NCBI GenBank assembly: GCA_043228905.1
Contig: JBHGNT010000011.1
Span: 17,112,001 to 17,176,000 of the forward strand
Direction: 5' to 3'
Length of the DNA stretch: 64,000 nt
Origin: Azolla caroliniana
Taxonomy: Eukaryota > Polypodiophyta
Below the pieces are notes generated by a model. That model was not told the DNA's origin. It made no database searches and worked only from the letters and a program-made list of their open reading frames with translations. Position numbers and translations under genes: made by a program. Of this stretch, positions 34,791-45,952 are shown in pieces (positions within the stretch are counted from its first letter, which is position 1; the number at the start of each line of letters is the position of its first letter).

Positions 34791-37700
34791 TAAACCTTAA
34801 ATATGACAATTGGTAAATAGTATCACAATTTGGTATATTTAAGGCTCGATGTTTGAAGGTATTTCAAAATGTGACTAAAAGACTTGTCCAAATAAATTAT
34901 GGGATTTGGACATAGATTGTGCTTAATCTCAAAGGTTCTTTGGATAATATAAAAGGTAAGACGCAACAAGTAGAGCTCAATCGATTGGAGTTTCATGCCA
35001 CCTAGAACATAGGCATATTTATAGACAGATTTTTGATAAGGTGGAATGGTTCTACTCTACATCGAAGTATAGTTGATGGTTAGAATTTAGAAAAGGGGCT
35101 CATTACTTAAAGGTACATCTTGTATGTATTGGAGATAAATTCATAGAACGTAGTAAACGTGTTCGTGCAAGCATACAAACGTTTGGAGACAAACACGTTT
35201 GAAAAGGGAAAAAATTTGTTCATTTTTTGTTGGTAGAAATTAGGTCATCCTAGAGGTAAGTTGTTATGTTACTACTGCTTATGTGTTGGGTTCGATTCCC
35301 AATTTTCTCACCACTCTCTCTCACTCTCATTAGTGTCATGTCATAGTAAACTTTTATGTTAGTGTGATGTTTTCTTCATATTCTCGAATATATGTTTGAT
35401 TATAATTTATAATGACATATTTTGACTTAATCTCTATAGTTCATACTCTTTTTTTTTTGTTAAGTTCTAAAGTGAAGAAATTGATACCTTCACTAGTTGC
35501 AAGATGAGAACACTGATAATTGCAAGATGAACTCATCATCAATACAATTATGTCTTTGAACTATTTGATTTTATGTTCGTGCTTTCTAATGTTTAGTAGT
35601 TAAGTAATTCTTATGTTTTGGACTTTCAATTGGATTGACATTGGATTCAATCAATGTATAATATAAACCATAGTCATTTTTTGAAATCCCAATCTTTATT
35701 TATTTTTTCCAACTTATAAATCCAATTCAACTATGAGATAATTTACCATACACGTTTGATTGAATCATTCTCGAATGCGAATGCGCGTATGGTACATATG
35801 GTTCATTCTATGGAGATAATGGATATGCTACATCAATGTCATGAAAGACAATATATAGCTCATTGATACACTAGAGGTCAAGGAGGGTATCGTTTGCTTA
35901 ATAGAAATGATGAAGTTGTCATGTATAAAAGTGTGCTAAAGGTGCATCCCATTAGCAGTAACAATAGGGGAAATAAGGGAATCCAATGTTATTATGACTC
36001 TGAAGCATTGTGTGTGTGTGTGTGGGGGGGGGGGGGGTAATCTAATGTTTGTGGAGGAAAAATTCAAGGTAGTTGGAAATGTGGTCTAGTGTGTCTTGGC
36101 ACTTGCTATCATATCCTTTTATTTTCATCACCTTTTGTCTTTGCTCCATCACATGTAGATACCATTATCCATGTATGTTGGGAATAGATCTTTTGTATAT
36201 TGGGAACTATGTCAACACCATGCCCATGTAATCATTGTACGAAGGTATGCTACATTATTGTTCTTCTTTGGTATTTGAGTCATTAAGATGCAAACTACAT
36301 ATCTTTGCTCGTCTAGCATTGCTAATCTTTCTTGTGGCATTACTAGTAAATTTAAAATATGAATTAACGAAATACCGTAAAAGGTATAAACTCTCATACA
36401 TTTCTATCACATGTTGAATCTAAAACATGTGAAGAAATTTAAGTTTTCATCAATTACGTTAGTATCAAAAGCCACAAATTATACGAGAAGGTAAACAGTA
36501 TTGATTATCAAAATATGTATACACAAAAGTGGCCTATAGCCAAAGCTAATATAGGGAGTTGGGGGAATTTACACTTAGAAACTTCAACTACCATAAATGA
36601 GTGGCTTAATTTTGCACAACGTGATCCATTGAGGGCTTGAAAGCTTTGTAACCTACTTTGATTGTAGTATGGTGAAACATGAGAGTATGCCTTGGAGCAT
36701 GTGGAAAGAGGCTAGTGTATTATCCAATGTTTGTGGAGTGAAAATTCAAGGTAGTTGGAAATGTGGTCTAGTCCGTCTTGCTATCATATCCATCTAATTT
36801 CATTACCTTTTGCCTTTGCTTCATCACATGTAGATACCTTGTATTTTGGGAACAATGTCAACACCATGCCAACATAGTTTGATTCATGACTAGCTTCATA
36901 ACATACCCATCGTGCCATCGACATTCATTGTTTATGCGAGAAGATAGCCATAGGCCATTGAGCATAGAGAAGTCTATGGATTTTTCTAGCAGAGGGTTTC
37001 TACTCCATCCCCGAGGTCCCATATATGTGTGCAAATTGTATCTAGGGATGAGTTATTTAACACTTATGACACATGATTCTCTGATGGATTCCAAATACTA
37101 GCTATATAAGAAAATTTGTAAGAATGTTTCAACTTTTCAACCTCTCAAACCGACCATTGATGGAATTGCATTGGTAAGTTGTGATCTCGCCAACTATAAG
37201 CAAAGGTAACAAGGAGAACATGTTATACATCATTCACTACCTTTGACACAAATGAAGAGGGAATGTTATATTCAATGTAATGCCATCTTAATGTTGCCGC
37301 ATTAGATTTGCTCAAAGATTGTGAATAAGTTTGAAGTAAGAAGCACCATGCATCTTGGTGGTCGATGGCATATGAAAGAACCTCACCTATTGGATTTGTT
37401 GTTATGGTTTTAGGCACGTCTGCGTTGGGATTGGAGTTGATAGGTATGTGCCACACCATTAATGCTAGTGTTTTGGGAAGTGTGAAGACAAATATATTGC
37501 TTTCACATAGGTGGAGCTCAAAGATGATAAAACTTGGTCTATTAAAAATTGATATGTAAAGCATTCATCCTTACATCAATTGGCACAATTAAAGTCCAAG
37601 ACCTCATGATAACATTAGGTATCAAATCTACCTTTGCCGCTCAAGAGTTTGAAGTATTTGTGCATATACTCTAGAGAATCTCTTAGAAGAACTATAGTGT

Positions 37701-38879
37701 GCCATGTGAGTGGTGTTTGCTATGATGCCTTCTTCCCCATCATTGGAAGTTGGAACCCACATCATGTGCATGAAACATATTCGATGCCCTTATTCCTTCA
37801 CCAATTTGTACTAGATGATGAACATCAATGATGTACAATGTTGGTGAGGGTAGGTCACTACTATTTACAAAACATAACCAAAGGGCATGCTCATTAATGT
37901 TAGAAAGGGACTAACATGATTGGATAGAGTTAATGATAGGTGCATGCACTATCGTGATCTTGACAACCAATGAATGGGCTGTCAGAAGAAGTATAAGATA
38001 TGCGGCCTAGCTACCATCATAAGACAAATTACATTAGAAGGTTGATGTCTTAAGGCACCAATGGTGGGGGCTAGGCTTTCAGTGCGAAGAGTGTGTTACC
38101 TCTTTCGAGGTACTACTCATCCTAATATTTGTTGGTATGGGACATCGATGGTAGGTTGGCTATGTCGTGACCATAGCTCAACGATGGTCGGGAGGATTAG
38201 GTTCTTCTATCATTATATTCACTTTTCTTTAACTTTTATTTGGTTTAGTGATTAATAAGAGGTTCTTAGCAAATGTGAATATGAAAGGATGCTTGTGTTG
38301 ATTCACACGAACGAAATATCAAGCTAGCAACCTCGAAGTATTTGACTAGTTGCAACGTATTCCCTCCTTGGATGCAAAACCGCATAACATTTACCATGTA
38401 GGGTCTAGTGGTCTTCAAAATACTTTTGAAAATGTCAATGTCAACCATATCTTGATTCTCTTCTTGAGTGCATCCAAACTATTTTGTTTAGTAGACAAAT
38501 GATGAGCCAATAGATATGGGCCCATCAATTGATTATGATATCACGTCAATAGGTATGAGACCATACGATGTTCCTGCTTTTATCACTACAATCAACGTGA
38601 CATAACGTTCACAACAACCATCATTAATGACAATATGGAATAGAGTTGTCAAAACCAAGTACCATCCATTCCACATCTTGCATACCCATGTGTTTATCTG
38701 TCAAGAGGATGCATGTTAGTGGCCATTGAAATCAATTGGAACCATGAGAAGAGGGAGAAATCATCATCATGCTCATCCTTGCAATAATGCACACATATTT
38801 TTTACAAGGTTGTATTACTCCATGTTACTTATTGATTTCTCACAATGGTCTATTCTCTATCCTCTACAAATCTATTGGT
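34791..38879. other. Repeat debris without a recognised gene
   Basis: About 4 kb, AT-rich. It holds a possible SINE head at about 35235-35310 (B-box-like GGTTCGATTCCC preceded by an A-box-like stretch), a G-run of 14 after a TG microsatellite (36011-36037), a direct repeat pair at 36040-36230 / 36720-36875, and a segment at 35748-35815 that resembles 33594-33670 (gattgaatcattctcga). Short open frames carry no recognisable domains. Confidence 0.5.
36040..36875 (+). repeat. Direct repeat pair, about 155-190 bp, period about 680
   Basis: The segment attcaaggtagttggaaatg ... cacatgtagatacc ... gtcaacaccatgcc occurs at about 36040-36230 and 36720-36875. The first copy has an extra block of about 30 bases near 36165-36195. 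Confidence 0.75.
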
Positions 38880-39570
38880 TAGATCCTTTCTTTGATTACT
38901 CATGCAAAAGTTTGGAGACGAGTGTTCCGAGTTCTTGCCTATATGTTTAGGGATTGCAGTTTTTCGTGGGGTATGGTAGTATGGGCTACAATGGCACAAG
39001 TGATGTGGCCATATGAGGCATGCCCAAATGACACGATTATTAGAATTCAAAGAGGAATGATAATGGTGGTGCAACGAAGTCAAATGGAGGCTCCTTACAT
39101 GTTAAAGACAATGCAAGAAGTCTGGGACCTACTATGCACCACCACAATGTGGTTTATTTGGACTGTTAGGTGTTCTAAGGTGTTTGGTAATACTAATGTT
39201 CATCCAGTGGAAAGTGTACGGAATGTCTGGATGGAGATGGTACATACCTTGAAAGGGCGGTATGAGGATATTAAAGGTGAGACAGATGTTGCAGTGTTGC
39301 AACGTCTCGAATTTATTGCCTATTGGAAGAAGGCCCATTTTCTCACACTACAAAATTCAAGACCTAAATGGTGCTTAGCACCACCAGTATGGTTGTTCCC
39401 ACCACCAATCACATAACTTGGTTAAGGAGTGGTGGAGTGTTCATACTATTTATCCTTGAGGGATGGGACCTAAGGAAGAATGCACTAGATCAATGGTAGC
39501 TTGATGGTAGGTCAGTTTATATTGTAATAATTGTTCATAACTAATGAAAGGATATTTTTCCAGGAAAAAA
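38880..39570 (+). pseudogene. LINE 3' end with C-terminal domain and A tail
   Basis: Open plus frame at 38892-39416 (KVWRRVFRVLAYMF, SWGMVVWATMAQVMW, WFIWTVRCSKVFGN, HTLKGRYEDIKG) resembles the region after the zf-RVT finger of plant LINEs. Related text occurs at 34640-34780 (TWATVLL) and on the minus strand at 59350-59660. It ends with cataactaatgaaaggatat and an A-run at about 39563-39571, the retrotransposon tail. Confidence 0.65.
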
Positions 39571-42224
39571 AAAGTAGTAGTTTTCAATGAAAATCCAACT
39601 TAGAAAAACATTGTTTATGTTTTAAAAATATTAAAAACGTGTTTGTCGAATTTTAATTTCCTCGAAAGTTTCTTGTCGATAAGTAAAATCCTAATGCTTC
39701 TTATATATCTTCAAAAAATGAATGAATTCTTAGTCTTTGGAATTCTATACATGCCTTGTCAAAAGCATAAAGATCAAGTTTATGCAAAAAAATAGTGGAA
39801 CCAACATGACACACAAAGGAAAGAGAGCATTGATTAGAACTAAAGAATGGAACGGTTGCATGAATTCGTTCAAGTATGGAATGCCTCAAGCAAACGTTCA
39901 AAGCTACTTGGTTGTACATAGAGAATCAACAAGATGTAAATTATAGTTGTAAATCCATAGTGAATTCTTTGATTTTCTTTCACATTGTTTCGTATTCCTT
40001 CACTCCATATAATAGATTATAAAAGTGGGAATGCCTATACTTCATGATAAAAAACTATTTACATTTTTATTTGTGAGGATCAAAATGCCACGGGCAATTT
40101 ACCATAATTGATACAAGTTGGTATTTTCAATAAATCAATAGGTCAATACAATAACTACAAGTTAGTTATTTTTTCATAATTTAATATGGCAAATGATCAA
40201 ATTATAGCATTGTAAAGGTTCCCAAAGTTGATTACCCAATGCAACAAGATTACACAACTATTGAACGCACCAAACCAGGTTCCTGCCCCTTCACGAACAA
40301 ATAAGATCTTTGTTTGACCATTAAAATGACATGAGAAAAATGCATGACCAAACGTTCTACCCTATGGAGGCTTACTTCGTCATGCTATTGTTTTGGGTCC
40401 CATATGCTATGTCATTGACTGAAAAAAGTATAGACTCTCTTTCTCATTTTGGAAATATTCATGTAGCTCTCTGAATTGATACAACGTTATAACCAAAAGG
40501 TATCGAGATCAAATCTCAAATTCCATGTCAATGTGACAACAAATAATATCCCAACCCTACATCAAGTATCCCATTTCTCGTATAAATATTTATGCAATTA
40601 TTTCCTTCAATAATTTAAAATTTGTCATTCTCATCTACTATGCCATGGCTTCTACCATTTATTAAGACATTCCTTCTCTCCCCTTTCAAGCTCCCATCTA
40701 AAATCTTATGCTATTGTTTCTTTCATTTACCATTCTCTCACATCTATCATTTATGGATGTTTTCCTTCCTCTTGAGCTCTCACTCCCTAATTATTGTTTC
40801 ATCCCATTTAAACTTCATTTAATTCTGGTTTCACTTTAATTATATACTAACCAAAGCTAGTTAAAAGCATAGAAATATGCCATTTCATAAATACAATATT
40901 TATGATGAGGCAATTCGATGAGAATCTTTTTTTCTCATTGATCTAGAGAAGAGCCATTTTCAAACACGGGAAAGACATGTTGAGTATGAAGTATTCCTAC
41001 TATGCAAGATAAGATTCAAAGTACCCCAAAATCCAAGATAGCCTATCGATAACAAGAAGGATAAGCTCCGAGCTTCCCAGAATCCAAGACATTACATGAT
41101 AACCAATTTTGGATAACAATGAACTCACTCCCCAAAACCCAAAGCATAATGAAGGTGTACGAATCACTAGTCCACATAATTTCGGAAGCCTTAGTGTACC
41201 TCACTGTAGTTACATGTGGAATACATATTATAGAAAATACTCATTGCTGTATTCACCTTTGCCTCAAATGACAGCTATAGTTTTCTGATGGATTTTTGGG
41301 TGTTCTCATAAATACTCCAGAGAAAATTCGTGCTACCAAAACCAAAGACTTCATGAAGACAATAACATGAAAAAATGGAGCAAAATCTTAAGTTTAAAGT
41401 AGTCAGTCCCATCCACTTGGTAGAGGAAACCTGTGCAATTTTTAAAACCTACAATGCTCTCTGAAGAAGATGAGTTAACCATGTATATCCCATTTATACC
41501 TCACTATCATATATACCTTACTATGATCATGATTGTTTACACTCCATTTCAACTGAAGAATAGTACTAATAGCCAACTTACAAGTAGCTTAAAAGTCTTG
41601 ACAAAAGCCTACCTACAAATGTAGCTTTAAGTGGGGGGAATTCAAAAAATTTAGTCAAGACAAGACTCTTACTGCACCAAGTTATGAAACTTCTGCCTAA
41701 ATTTTGTGTTATATCATAACCTACTCAGAAGATTTTGCTGCTTTAAATTTTGTCTAGATAAGCAGACAAAGAAGAATTCATACTTAAATAAAGATTTTAC
41801 TGCTCATTATAACCTTCTTGCAAGAACCTTTGAAGCCTTGGCCAAGACAACATTACTATTTGGTTGGTTTGCCCAAATTTAGTCAATTAGCTCACATTAT
41901 TGAGTGTAAGTAATACATCAAAGAGAAATGCATAAGGTCAAATAAGCATTGGTGCAATTTCACTGGATATTAACCCCATAGATTTTACATTATGGAGTTA
42001 AAACCAGGTTATGTAATATGATATATATGTATATATGTATATATCATTCATTCATTCCTTGCCATGAAGAATTAGCAAAAATTCTTCCCCAGACAGGCAA
42101 GGAAACCTTCTTTTCTCAAGGATAATCGATTAGGCCACCATCTAGATATCTATCTATATAGAACAAATAGTCAATTTGTACTAATCACCTGAAAACAATT
42201 AGGGCTGTCTGGATTTGAATAGGA
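39571..42224. other. No gene recognised; 3' flank of the Dof gene
   Basis: AT-rich sequence with short open frames only. The last roughly 200 bases before 42225 are probably the Dof 3' UTR on the minus strand; tatatatgtatatatgtata lies at about 42022-42043. Confidence 0.5.
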
Positions 42225-43262
42225 TCAACGTCCAGGAAGATAGACGAAATCAGGCGTTCCACCAAATAGCACTTCAGAAACTTGCTCCCAATCAAAAGGA
42301 TATCTAACATTGACCACATCTTCAAGATCATCATCATATTCTTCTTCTACTTCTTCTTCTTCTTCAACTCGAGGCTTACCTCCATAACTACTATGATCCA
42401 AGGGCTCTTCAACTACATACGAATTTCCTGGACATTGCAAAACACCTGATTCCTGAGAAGGCTGACAGAACCCAGTTGGCCCACGAAGCGCTTCGCCATT
42501 GCCCTCTTCGTTATACCTATTCGGGAAACCAAGCCTTAACTGGTGGGGATCTTTAACCATAGCTTCGGAGCTTGCTTGGTCTGATCTTAAAGAAGCCACT
42601 TCAGCGACGTCTGCACTATTGGATTTAACTATGTCTTTTCTTCCATGAAAGCTTACTCCATCTTGTGGACTGATATGTTGGTAAAACTCACCTGAAGTAG
42701 GGTACTCATGGAAGCTCGATCTCGCATTGAGATAGTTGAAATGACCACTATGGTAATTGGAAGAAGGATCCACGTGGTTATCCTCAAATGATGGGTCAGA
42801 AGAAGGATATCGAAATCCTAAATGGGCTGGAAACCCAAATCCGTTAATGGTCGGGAAGCTCAATTCATCACCTCCACCATCTCTCTCTGCGGAGGATGAG
42901 CTAGGGCTAGGGTTAGGGTTAAAGTTGGGGTTAGAGTTAGAGTTAGAGTTAGAGTTAGTACCGTTGTTAATTCGGGAGCTGGATCGCGATGAAGGAGAAT
43001 TGTTGTCAGGGGAGAAGGGATCGTTGGTATGTTTGGCTGATGATGGGGAGGTCCGAGACTTCTTGTTTTTACGGAGGGTACCACCGACAGGGACATTGCG
43101 CAGAGATCCTCCTGCAGTCCAGTAGCGTTTGCAGTTCTTGCAGAAGTGCCGCGGCTGCGAAGTGTTGTAGTTGTTGTAGTAGCAGAACTTGGTGTCGATT
43201 GAATCGCACCGCGGGCATGGTATGGAGCTTTTCCGGGCGCCCTCCAGCTCTGCCTCCTGCAT
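42225..43262 (-). CDS. Dof zinc-finger transcription factor
   Basis: Plant-specific DNA-binding protein of 345 residues in one exon, expected to bind AAAG cores in promoters in the nucleus. The Dof domain is at residues 14-66: CPRC at 16-19, CKNC at 41-44 (C-X2-C-X21-C-X2-C), the core [17 protein letters not shown], then [17 protein letters not shown] and a basic tail KNKKS. Residues 73-125 are Ser/Asn/Pro-rich low complexity, partly encoded by a ttagag hexamer run. Near the C terminus there is an acidic stretch ([14 protein letters not shown]) and a final [19 protein letters not shown], a tail seen in some Dof proteins. The ATG at 43262 leads directly into the Dof domain, and no better start was seen. 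The subfamily was not determined. Confidence 0.95.
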   Translation of the reverse strand: MQEAELEGARKSSIPCPRCDSIDTKFCYYNNYNTSQPRHFCKNCKRYWTAGGSLRNVPVGGTLRKNKKSRTSPSSAKHTNDPFSPDNNSPSSRSSSRINNGTNSNSNSNSNPNFNPNPSPSSSSAERDGGGDELSFPTINGFGFPAHLGFRYPSSDPSFEDNHVDPSSNYHSGHFNYLNARSSFHEYPTSGEFYQHISPQDGVSFHGRKDIVKSNSADVAEVASLRSDQASSEAMVKDPHQLRLGFPNRYNEEGNGEALRGPTGFCQPSQESGVLQCPGNSYVVEEPLDHSSYGGKPRVEEEEEVEEEYDDDLEDVVNVRYPFDWEQVSEVLFGGTPDFVYLPGR

Positions 43263-43291
43263 ATCTCTTGCACTATGCTTTATCTGTTTTA

Positions 43292-43322
<31 letters not shown>

Positions 43323-43612
43323 AAGAAAACTAACAAATTGCTTTCTTCATCTTCATCTTCTTCTCTCCTTTCTTCTTTCCTCCACCCTTTTAGATCTTGC
43401 AAAATGCGAATGTTTACAGGTTAGGATCTGAGAACAAAGCTCAGGAAAAAGGGAAAAGCGGAAGAGAAAGAACAGAATGAGGAGGGGGGAAGGGGGAACC
43501 CGAAGCGCTGATTAAGTTGAAGTGTAGCAAACGAAAGGCGACAATTACAGAGGTGAGGATTGGGGGGGAAAGGGGGGGAAAGGGGGGGGGGGGGGGAACC
43601 CAAAAGAAGAAG

Positions 43613-43664
<52 letters not shown>

Positions 43665-43830
43665 GAAAAACAACTAAAATTAACAGATGGAGGACAAGGG
43701 AGCAAGATTCAAGATCAGATCGGAAAGAAGAGGAGGAGGAGATGATGATGATGAAGAAGAAGAAGAAGAAGAAGAAGAGAGAGAGCAGAGAGAGCAGTGG
43801 CTATGGCTATGGAGAAGAAGAACAGTGATC
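43263..43830 (-). promoter_or_regulatory. Dof 5' region with TA, G and GA tracts
   Basis: Upstream of the Dof start are a (TA)n run (about 43300-43322), a G-rich stretch with a run of about 17 G (about 43582-43598), a (GA)n microsatellite (43615-43662) and a (GAA)n/(GAT)n stretch (about 43740-43780). On the minus strand these become CT-rich leader sequence, common in plant 5' UTRs. The open frames across these tracts are not genes. Confidence 0.55.
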
Positions 43831-43930
43831 NNNNNNNNNNNNNNNNNNNNNNNNNNNNNNNNNNNNNNNNNNNNNNNNNNNNNNNNNNNNNNNNNNNNNN
43901 NNNNNNNNNNNNNNNNNNNNNNNNNNNNNN
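43831..43930. other. Assembly gap (100 N)
   Basis: Exactly 100 N, the usual placeholder for a gap of unknown size. It sits between a low-complexity tract and the tyrosyl-tRNA synthetase fragment. Confidence 1.
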
Positions 43931-44206
43931 AGATCTATCGAGGCAGTGGCTTCTGATTTGCCTTCATTTTCTACTCCATATGCTAATGTCGTGGGTTCTC
44001 CGCTGGTAAACGTTTGTGTTATTTCGGGTTTGTTTGGGAGTAAGGGAGCTGCACGCCGTTTTATCAAGCAAGGTGGGCTTTACCTAAACAATATAAAGGT
44101 GGATGATGAAGCAAAGATTGTGGAAAGTGATGATATTATTGACAGCCGAATATTGCTTTTGTCAGCCGGAAAGAAGAATAAGATTGTGGTCAGGTTGGAA
44201 CCATAA
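43931..44206 (+). CDS. Tyrosyl-tRNA synthetase, C-terminal S4 domain (5' truncated by gap)
   Basis: 91 codons open from the end of the gap to TAA. The text (DLPSFSTPYANVVGSPLVNV, SGLFGSKGAARRFIKQGG, LYLNNIKVDDEAKIVESDD, ILLLSAGKKNKIVVRLEP) matches the tRNA-binding S4 domain at the C terminus of bacterial-type tyrosyl-tRNA synthetase. In plants this form is nuclear-encoded and serves plastids and mitochondria, attaching tyrosine to its tRNA. The synthetase core and targeting peptide are not in the window before the gap; they are either hidden in the gap or absent, in which case this is a gene fragment. An ATG at 43946 exists within the S4 part but is unlikely to be the start. Confidence 0.88.
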   Translation, partial: RSIEAVASDLPSFSTPYANVVGSPLVNVCVISGLFGSKGAARRFIKQGGLYLNNIKVDDEAKIVESDDIIDSRILLLSAGKKNKIVVRLEP

Positions 44207-45952
44207 AAAATTGCTACTCATAAACATTTGTATTGTGGAACTATTTATCATTCGAAATACTCAAGTTGAAATTGCAAACAAATGAGTAACCACTTGATTG
44301 ATTTTCACATTAAACATGGAACTGTCTCCATCAATTTTTTGTATTAGCTCATGACATTATTTAAGATGAGTTTGTCACTCCTGAGGACTCGCACATATTT
44401 GAGGTATACCTATATATGCCTATAGAGTTTATGATTATTTTGTGAGGAAAAGGGTAGATTACAGAAGATATTTGATGTTTGTACACCATGTATATACTAG
44501 CATGATAAAGGCATTTTTCAGTAAGTTTTCACTGGTAGTTTGAAAACCTTTGTGATATAATATTGTGTAAGAGGTTCATTTCTTTGACTCTATGTTTGTA
44601 CTCATAATTGCTACTATTCTACAATTTTAAAAGAACTAGGTAATAAATCCATTGTATACGACTAGGATGCATTGTTCAAATCCATTGTATATGTAACTGG
44701 TAAAATTCGATTATTGCAGTTCTTCTAATACTTACATATTCTGTTTACACATCAGAACTATTTGATTCCTAAAGCAAACTTGAATATTTGATTCATTTGA
44801 GGTATTTAGGGTTTAGGGTTCTGAGTATCTAAGTATTAGAAGAACTATTCTGAGTATCGGAGTAACTATTTAGGGTTAGTCAAAAGAATCTAAACATATG
44901 AATCCACATTTCATAAAGTATACAAGAGCCATGATCCTATTGAACAATTGGGATTCAAGCAAATCCAGGAGACAATAACCCCTCAAGTAGATATTGAATG
45001 CTGTATTCATAAAGTCGCATTGTGTATCAGTTTATCTGATGTGCTATGTTTGATCATTTATAAAGTTTTCTATTATCCAAATTGTAGATTACTTCATGAT
45101 CTTTTAAGTTTGTGTCTAAATTCTACTATATAGATAGCTATGTATTACACCATAGTTTCTGTCCCCAAAAATAGCACCAAGAAATGGGCAAAGCAGTGCT
45201 GCATGCATCTTGGAGGTTTCTAACCTTTATTTAGAATAGAATAAAATAAATAAATTAACGCGTTTTAGAACTAAGGAAATCTTTGAAATTATTTTTGGAA
45301 CAAAGGTCGAAAGTATAGGTTGTTCTATCCTATACCAAATTTGTTGTTTAGGTAATTGTATCCTTTTCAAAATTTCCAATGAAAATTATAAAAGAAAAAC
45401 GAAAACAGTATGTTCTGGAGGCTTTGAAGGGCATGATATAGCTGAATTTTGTTATATATATATATATATATGAAATGTGAACCTAACCACAAATGCCACT
45501 TGGAATTGGAGCGATCTTTGAAACCATATGCAGTTAAATAGGTATCCACAATCTCTCTCAAGTACAAATGGTTAAAGAGTAGATATCAAACAACAAGATG
45601 CCGGTGTTGTGGAAGCCGAGCTCTCTTTTGATGCGTTTGTATGAACCCTGATATCACAACATCAGTACCTACACATAGCTCTCTTTTTAAGACTACATAC
45701 ACTATCCATGCCCAGTTAGACTTGGCTTACAAATTAGTCTAGTTTCCATCATACATCTCACTGCTTTTTAAATGTACACAAAAAACTACAGAAAACGGTA
45801 TCACAAGCCAGGTATCAAACTTTAAAGAAACACTAGGGGCTGTAGAAGATGTGGCCAACATGCCAGGGAATAAAGAGCCACACAAATGTTTGGTCCATGC
45901 ATGATGGCAACCAGTTATGATAATGTATATGGCATACACCAAGTATCAATAC
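44207..45952. other. Spacer between the TyrRS fragment and the acyltransferase gene
   Basis: AT-rich, no gene recognised. A short telomere-like word (ttagggtttagggttctgag) lies at about 44806-44825, and a (TA)n run at about 45452-45472. The first 200 bases are probably the 3' UTR of the TyrRS gene. Confidence 0.5.

Noticed and set aside
42757-43333. Plus-strand and alternate minus-strand frames over the Dof gene
   Set aside because: Shadows of the Dof coding frame, which alone shows the C-X2-C-X21-C-X2-C domain.
43421-43830. Several open frames upstream of the Dof gene, including acidic and Arg-Glu-rich ones
   Set aside because: Generated by GA, G and GAA/GAT repeats and by the N gap.
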